Shown here: positions 8,468 through 11,850 of the stretch, piece by piece
Position numbering within the stretch: position 1 is the stretch's first letter
Layout of the letters: the number at the start of each line of letters is the position of its first letter
Made by a program: the position numbers and the translations under genes
Notes under the pieces: generated by a model
What the model was told of the DNA's origin: nothing
What the model saw: only the letters and a program-made list of their open reading frames with translations
Databases searched by the model: none
Origin: Dictyocoela muelleri
Lineage: Eukaryota > Microsporidia
Direction of reading: 5' to 3'
DNA: 11,850 nucleotides
NCBI GenBank assembly: GCA_016256075.1
Contig: SDVU01000618.1
Span: 1-11,850 of the forward strand

Positions 8468-9144
8468 GGTTCTACACGGGTTAGTCAATCTTAGAAGTCA
8501 TACCTAGAAGAGAAACAAAAATAAATAAATATAATCGAAATTTCACGTTATTTTATAATCCTGAAGCTCTTTTTCATATCTTCGTATTTTTATTTACAAA
8601 TTAGGAAATTCGCGTTCTAATTCCCTAAATTGAAATAAAAATACGAGTATATGAAAAAAGCCCCAGGGTTATTAAATACCGTGAAATTTTGATAATCTTT
8701 CTTTATTTTCATTTTTTCTCTCGATATGACTTTTGATATTGACAACCCGTGTCTCACAGTATACTTTGTTTTTACAAAAAAAATCTAAAATATAATTAAA
8801 ATAACTATAAATTATCAGAATTTTTGATTTTTTGTAAAAACAAAGTATACTGTGAGACCCGGGTTAGTCAATCCCAAAAGTCATATCGAGAGAAAAAACG
8901 AAAATAAAGAAAGATCATCTAAATTTTCCGGTATTTAAAATTCTAGAGCCTTTTTTTACTATACTCGTATTTTTATTTCCTAATTAGGAAATTTTAACGC
9001 GAATTTACTAATTTGTAAATAAAAATACGAGTATAAGAAAAAGGGCTTCTGGATTATTAAATAACGTAAATTTCGATTATCTTTCTTTATTTTCGTTTCT
9101 CTTCTCGATATGACTTCTAGGATTGACTAACCCGTTTTAGAACC
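8468..9144. mobile_element. 677-bp palindromic non-autonomous DNA element with 8-bp target duplication
   Basis: The ends are GGTTCTACACGGGTTAGTCA on the left and, read inverted from the right, GGTTCTAAAACGGGTTAGTC. Immediately outside is an exact 8-bp direct repeat GGGGAATT (8460-8467 and 9145-9152). The whole is one inverted repeat centred near 8805, and each arm is itself an inverted repeat (about 8475-8750 and 8859-9137), so a motif of about 135 bp occurs four times in alternating orientation. The outer two copies resemble each other most, as do the inner two. There is no coding capacity. The 8-bp duplication fits Merlin or hAT mobilisation; TIRs starting GG rather than CAGGG argue against typical hAT. 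Confidence 0.9.
8751..8858. repeat. Central 108-bp palindrome with 31-nt perfect arms
   Basis: Positions 8751-8781 (GTCTCACAGTATACTTTG...) and 8828-8858 are exact reverse complements around a 46-base AT-rich spacer. The symmetry continues outward with one mismatch into ACCCG, so this is the core of the larger palindromic element. It could also be a separate small element inserted between two ancestral copies. Confidence 0.9.
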
Positions 9145-9612
9145 GGGGAATTTCGTAGGTTGACCGGCATTGTCAAAAACGGCCTCATTTTGATAATTTT
9201 TTTACCCTTATAAATTATTTTAAAAAACCCAAATATACTGTTATGAATGAGTATATAGATAAATCTCCCTGTTTCGATTTGGCAGAAGACAAAGACTAAC
9301 ACTGTAAATATTGTTGTATACGATATACATAAAACAACATGAAGGTCGACGTAGTTTTGAAGACATACGAAATCAAAGCTTAATAAGAACGCAAGTGAAG
9401 CCAAATTGCAACGAAAAAGCTTAAATTCAGAACTAATCAGATAAATAGCAGATCATTTTGATTTTTAAGTTGTTTCTTTAAACTTAAATGTTGGAATTCC
9501 TATAATAAACTAAAGTCAAAAAAGATGAAAGATTTTTTTAAAAAAACACACAGGAAAGGTCTTTAAGTCTATGAAACATTATAAGATAGTCATTTTAGAT
9601 AAAATATACGTA

Positions 9613-10146
9613 ATCCGGCGCTTCGCTCCATTGGAACGAAACGCCGGATTTTGCCCCAATTTGATTTTTTTTTTAAAATAAAAAATAAATTATAAATAGA
9701 TTTTATAAAAAAAATCAAATTCAATAAAATAAAAAATTTAGAAAAAAAAATCAAATAAATTAAAAATAAGATTCAGAAAAAGATCAAATGAAATAAATTA
9801 AAAATAATATTCATAAAATCAAATTAAATAAATTAAAAAAAATATTTTAATAAAATTTATTTAAATCTTAAATATTCAAAAAAACTTACATGGTTTTTTG
9901 AATATTTAAGAAGTAAATAAATTTATCAAAAATTTAAAATAATTTTTTAATATATTTAGTTTAGTGTTTTAGTAAATCTTATTTTCAATTTATTTCATTT
10001 GATTTTTTTCTAAATCTTATTTTTAATTTATTTGATTTTTTTTTCTAAATTTTTTTATTTTATTGAATTTGATTTTTTTTATAAAAATTATTTTGAATTT
10101 ATTTTCTTTTTTTAAAAAAAAATCAAATTATGGCGAAACTCCGGAT
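9613..10146. mobile_element. 534-bp AT-rich fold-back element with GC-rich ends
   Basis: The left end ATCCGGCGCTTCGC and the inverted right end ATCCGGAGTTTCGC match at 12 of 14 positions. The interior is two long inverted arms of A/T runs with the word AATTTGATTTTTTTT near both ends and AATCAAATAAATTAAAAATAA repeated within. The centre is an 18-nt arm hairpin, CTTAAATATTCAAAAAA (9867-9884) against 9893-9910. Inside the left end a hairpin AATCCGGCG/CGCCGGATT (9612-9620, 9642-9650) has no counterpart on the right. No clear target duplication is seen apart from possible TA dinucleotides. There is no coding capacity. Confidence 0.8.
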
Positions 10147-10479
10147 AGCCATTACTAAAAATCTAAAGATCTACAAAATATTTTTACAAAATCAAGCTCT
10201 CTGAGTAAATTGCTCTTTATTTTCTGAAAGAAAAACGGCGCATTTTTGAAGAGAAAAGGCGTTTTTTTTTAATCGATATTTTTGATTAAATAACAAACAA
10301 CTTTTTATATTTTTTGAATAATAATCAATTTCGATTTGGCAATAGCCTCTTTTGAGATCTATTTGGGAAAAAAATTGCTTCCTTGTAAGTCTGTTTATGA
10401 TTTATAATTCGGGATAAATATGTGGTTCACTTTTTGTGTATTTATTTAATGTTTAAAATAAATTAATACTCAAATTTCA
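10147..10479. other. Intergenic stretch, nothing recognised
   Basis: AT-rich sequence with slightly more varied composition than its neighbours. A weak inverted pairing of AAAAACGGCG (near 10230) and GGCGTTTTTT (near 10260) is visible but imperfect. No open frame, RNA gene or terminal repeat is seen. It lies downstream of the minus-strand frame at 10480-10722. Confidence 0.4.
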
Positions 10480-10722
10480 TTATTTCGTTTTTTTTCTAGT
10501 AAATGTCGGTGAATTGTTTATTGTGTCTGATTTTTCAACTTTGTCTTCTTTAAGCATTTGATTAATGTGTTTAACAGTGTCTTCTTTCATTCCAAGAGTT
10601 ACATGGTACTGTTTTTCATGAATTGTTATGTCATATTTTAATTTTATTGTAAATTTTTCGGTAGAAGCGGGTTTGTTTGATGGGGCTTCTTTAGTATTCA
10701 GGCCAATAAAATGACTTGAATA
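10480..10722 (-). pseudogene. Unidentified open frame, possibly the 3' end of a host gene
   Basis: This minus-strand frame runs 80 codons without a stop to TAA at 10480-10482. It has no ATG near its upstream edge, and the first in-frame Met is internal (LGMKEDTV). Composition is balanced rather than repetitive: a Pro/Lys-rich start (NTKEAPSNKPASTEK), a mixed hydrophobic segment (FTIKLKYDITIHEKQYHVTL), an amphipathic stretch (VKHINQMLKED) and a basic tail ending TRKKTK. That pattern looks more like real protein than a chance frame, but no family is recognised. The open part begins inside the hairpin at 10687-10730, and an in-frame stop lies just upstream (10723-10725). It may be a remnant cut off by rearrangement next to the Merlin element, or a gene whose start lies elsewhere. 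Chance is not excluded. Confidence 0.35.
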
Positions 10723-10730
10723 CTAAAGAA
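10687..10730. repeat. Strong hairpin, 14-nt perfect arms, 16-nt loop
   Basis: TTCTTTAGTATTCA (10687-10700) and TGAATACTAAAGAA (10717-10730) are exact reverse complements. It lies between the minus-strand frame and the Merlin transposase and is followed by an AAAAATT repeat (about 10737-10767). It could be a transposon terminus, a rearrangement scar or an RNA structure. Confidence 0.75.
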
Positions 10731-10804
10731 AAGCAAAAAAATTAAAAATTAAAAATTAAAAAAATCGGCTCCTCATCCTTGAAAATTTTCCGTTTAAAAA
10801 ATTA

Positions 10805-11824
10805 TTTTTTGAGTCAATTGAAGATACTCTAGAATGATTAATTGATAAATCCATATTAGAAGAATACAAAATGTGTACTCGTTGAGATCAATTGACAAAG
10901 GCATGTGTTTTTTTTATAAAATAAATTTAAAAAGGAATATATATATAGGTGTACCTCTTCTACATGCCGGCGCAGAGAATCAGTAATCAACACGAAATTA
11001 CCGGTAAATCAGCTATTATTTGTATTTTATGGCTTGCTGATAAATTTATCGTATTCCCAGATATCCTGTTTTGTTGGAAATAGCAGTAGTGCAACAATAG
11101 CGAGTGTCCGTCAGAGATTTCGGTTTATATTTAAAACGATTAATGCCCGACATCACATTATACTGGGAGGTCTTAATAGTATCGTTGAGGTTGATGAAAC
11201 AGTAATCTCTCGCCGAGGTATTATCAGAAATCTATCAATGATGAAACACCGGATACCATTTGGATACTTGGCGCTATTGATATATCTAATGGGAATTTTT
11301 ACCTTAAGCGGATTATCAATAGAAGTGCTGATATAATTTCAAATGAATTGGCAGATGTGATACATATCGGATCAATTTTATATTCAGATGGGCACCGCTC
11401 GTATCCAATTGTGGCCAGAAACCTTCACCTTCATCATAGAGTAGTTAATCATAATACAGGTTTTACAACCGATGACGGTGTTCATACGAATAATATTGAA
11501 GGATTTTGGTCCTATCTAAAGACGGCTAAGCGAAGACAACATGGAATTAAACGCGATGAAATCGATGAATGTCTAGAGGAATATAGTTTCAGGAGAATGT
11601 TTCTAAATAATTATAAATATACTACTGTAAAGGAGGTGTTTCTCATGATATTAAAAGAGCCTTTGGTAAAAAGCGGTTTAGGCTGTTACAAAAAAACCAT
11701 AAATGGGAAGAGACAAGAAAGTAATGACTTTATTTTAAAGAAAATAGATTCAAAACATTATCGAATTTGTTATTACTTTTATTCAGGAATAAATATTCAT
11801 TTATATAAAATTTTAGATTTTTAA
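10805..11824 (+). pseudogene. Merlin-family (IS1595/ISXO2-like) DDE transposase, decayed
   Basis: Transposase of a cut-and-paste DNA transposon. The amino end (about 10811-10970) holds a zinc ribbon: MCTR then a TGA (10883-10885) where the second Cys of a CxxC is expected, and later RCTSSTCRRRESV, which gives CX4C. The middle reads VNQLLFVFYG and SVRQRFRFIF. The catalytic residues are Asp in VEVDET (11193-11195), Asp in LYSDGH (11387-11389) and Glu in HTNNIEGFW (11498-11500), with 36 residues between the last two. VVNHNTGF and EGFWSYLK are classic family words. It is broken: another TGA lies at 10835-10837, the frame shifts at least twice around 10905-10950, and about one base is lost near 11240. 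From about 11240 to 11824 the frame is open. The total length of about 340 codons is normal. The last 50 residues may be non-family read-through. The 3' terminal repeat lies beyond the window. Confidence 0.9.
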
Positions 11825-11850
11825 TAATGTTATTTCCTCGACTTTTTAAG

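Larger units (their letters stand above)
7070..9600 (+). mobile_element. Ancient, heavily decayed Ty3/gypsy pol region, interrupted by later insertions
   Basis: No long frame survives, yet successive RT landmarks appear in order on the plus strand. YRTPSG lies near 7127-7145 (family YRIP box). FSRIYTNNSYYQIPKR lies at 7361-7408 (family FS-ID-L--GYYQI). THYEFTHMPLGLYN lies at 7448-7489 (family Y-F--MPFGL-NAP). The RT end and connection region (family FLGL-GYYR-FI) is hinted at near 7780-7800 and 8390-8455. Beyond the second insertion, about 9240-9440, there is weak RNase H-like sequence. Decay is extreme, with well over twenty breaks, so the copy is very old and clearly older than the element at 1672-5409. 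Two fold-back elements lie inside it and a third at its right edge. No LTRs were found. RT assignment is firm; RNase H and the outer limits are tentative. Confidence 0.72.

Noticed and set aside
8468-9144. CRISPR-like array or repeated regulatory cassette
   Set aside because: The repeats are long, inverted and flanked by a target duplication, with no short direct repeats and spacers.
9117-9404. 95-codon minus-strand frame with hydrophobic stretches
   Set aside because: It crosses the boundary of the palindromic element at 9144 and lies antisense to the old Ty3 region, so it cannot predate that insertion as one gene.
9611-10147. TA target duplication as proof of a Tc1/mariner origin for the 9613-10146 element
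   Set aside because: TA occurs at both edges only if the two ends differ by one base, and TA is very common in this DNA.
10756-10854. Minus-strand frame starting MDLSINHSRV, in phase with the frame at 10480-10722
   Set aside because: It is antisense to the amino end of the Merlin transposase (ESIEDTLE, LIDKSILEEYKMCTR on plus). The shared phase looks like coincidence, and no GT donor supports an intron.
10805-11824. A bacterial IS1595 insertion or bacterial contamination
   Set aside because: The domain is shared, but the AT-rich context, eukaryotic LTR elements next to it and lack of bacterial genes fit a eukaryotic Merlin element better.

Overview
This looks like a piece of a transposon-rich, AT-rich eukaryotic genome, most likely a microsporidian. 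The evidence is roughly three-quarters A+T, long homopolymer and simple-repeat tracts, a Ty3/gypsy element, a Merlin-type (IS1595/ISXO2-like DDE) transposase, and a KRBA2-like integrase. This combination is known from microsporidia with expanded genomes. The taxon is inference from element content and base composition; no host gene identifies it. No rRNA, tRNA or CRISPR array was seen, and no host gene could be recognised with confidence.

Layout. 1-560: poly-T, an exact 8-bp tandem repeat, and a GC-rich palindrome inside T-rich/A-rich flanks. 630-1590 (minus): a broken integrase of KRBA2/Ginger-like type. 1672-5409 (minus): a nearly full-length but broken Ty3/gypsy LTR element with 236-bp LTRs, a 5-bp target duplication (GTATA) and about 2.5 percent LTR divergence, hence young. 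5415-7070: AT-rich sequence without a readable gene, perhaps in part the upstream end of the next item. About 7070-9600 (plus): a second, very old and heavily decayed Ty3/gypsy pol region, recognised by its reverse transcriptase motifs although it holds no long open frame. It is interrupted by a fold-back element (7805-8329) flanked by unusually long direct repeats, and by a 677-bp 'palindrome of palindromes' (8468-9144) with an exact 8-bp target duplication. A third fold-back element (9613-10146) lies at its right edge. 10480-10722 (minus): a short unidentified open frame ending at a strong hairpin. 10805-11824 (plus): a decayed Merlin transposase running nearly to the window end.

How the parts relate. 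The window is a nest of mobile elements and can be ordered in time: the decayed Ty3 pol is oldest, the fold-back elements landed in it, and the 1672-5409 Ty3 copy is the youngest datable insertion. The non-autonomous palindromic element at 8468-9144 has 8-bp target duplications, which fits Merlin or hAT mobilisation, and a Merlin transposase sits in the same window. A direct link is inference, because the Merlin ends are not visible here.
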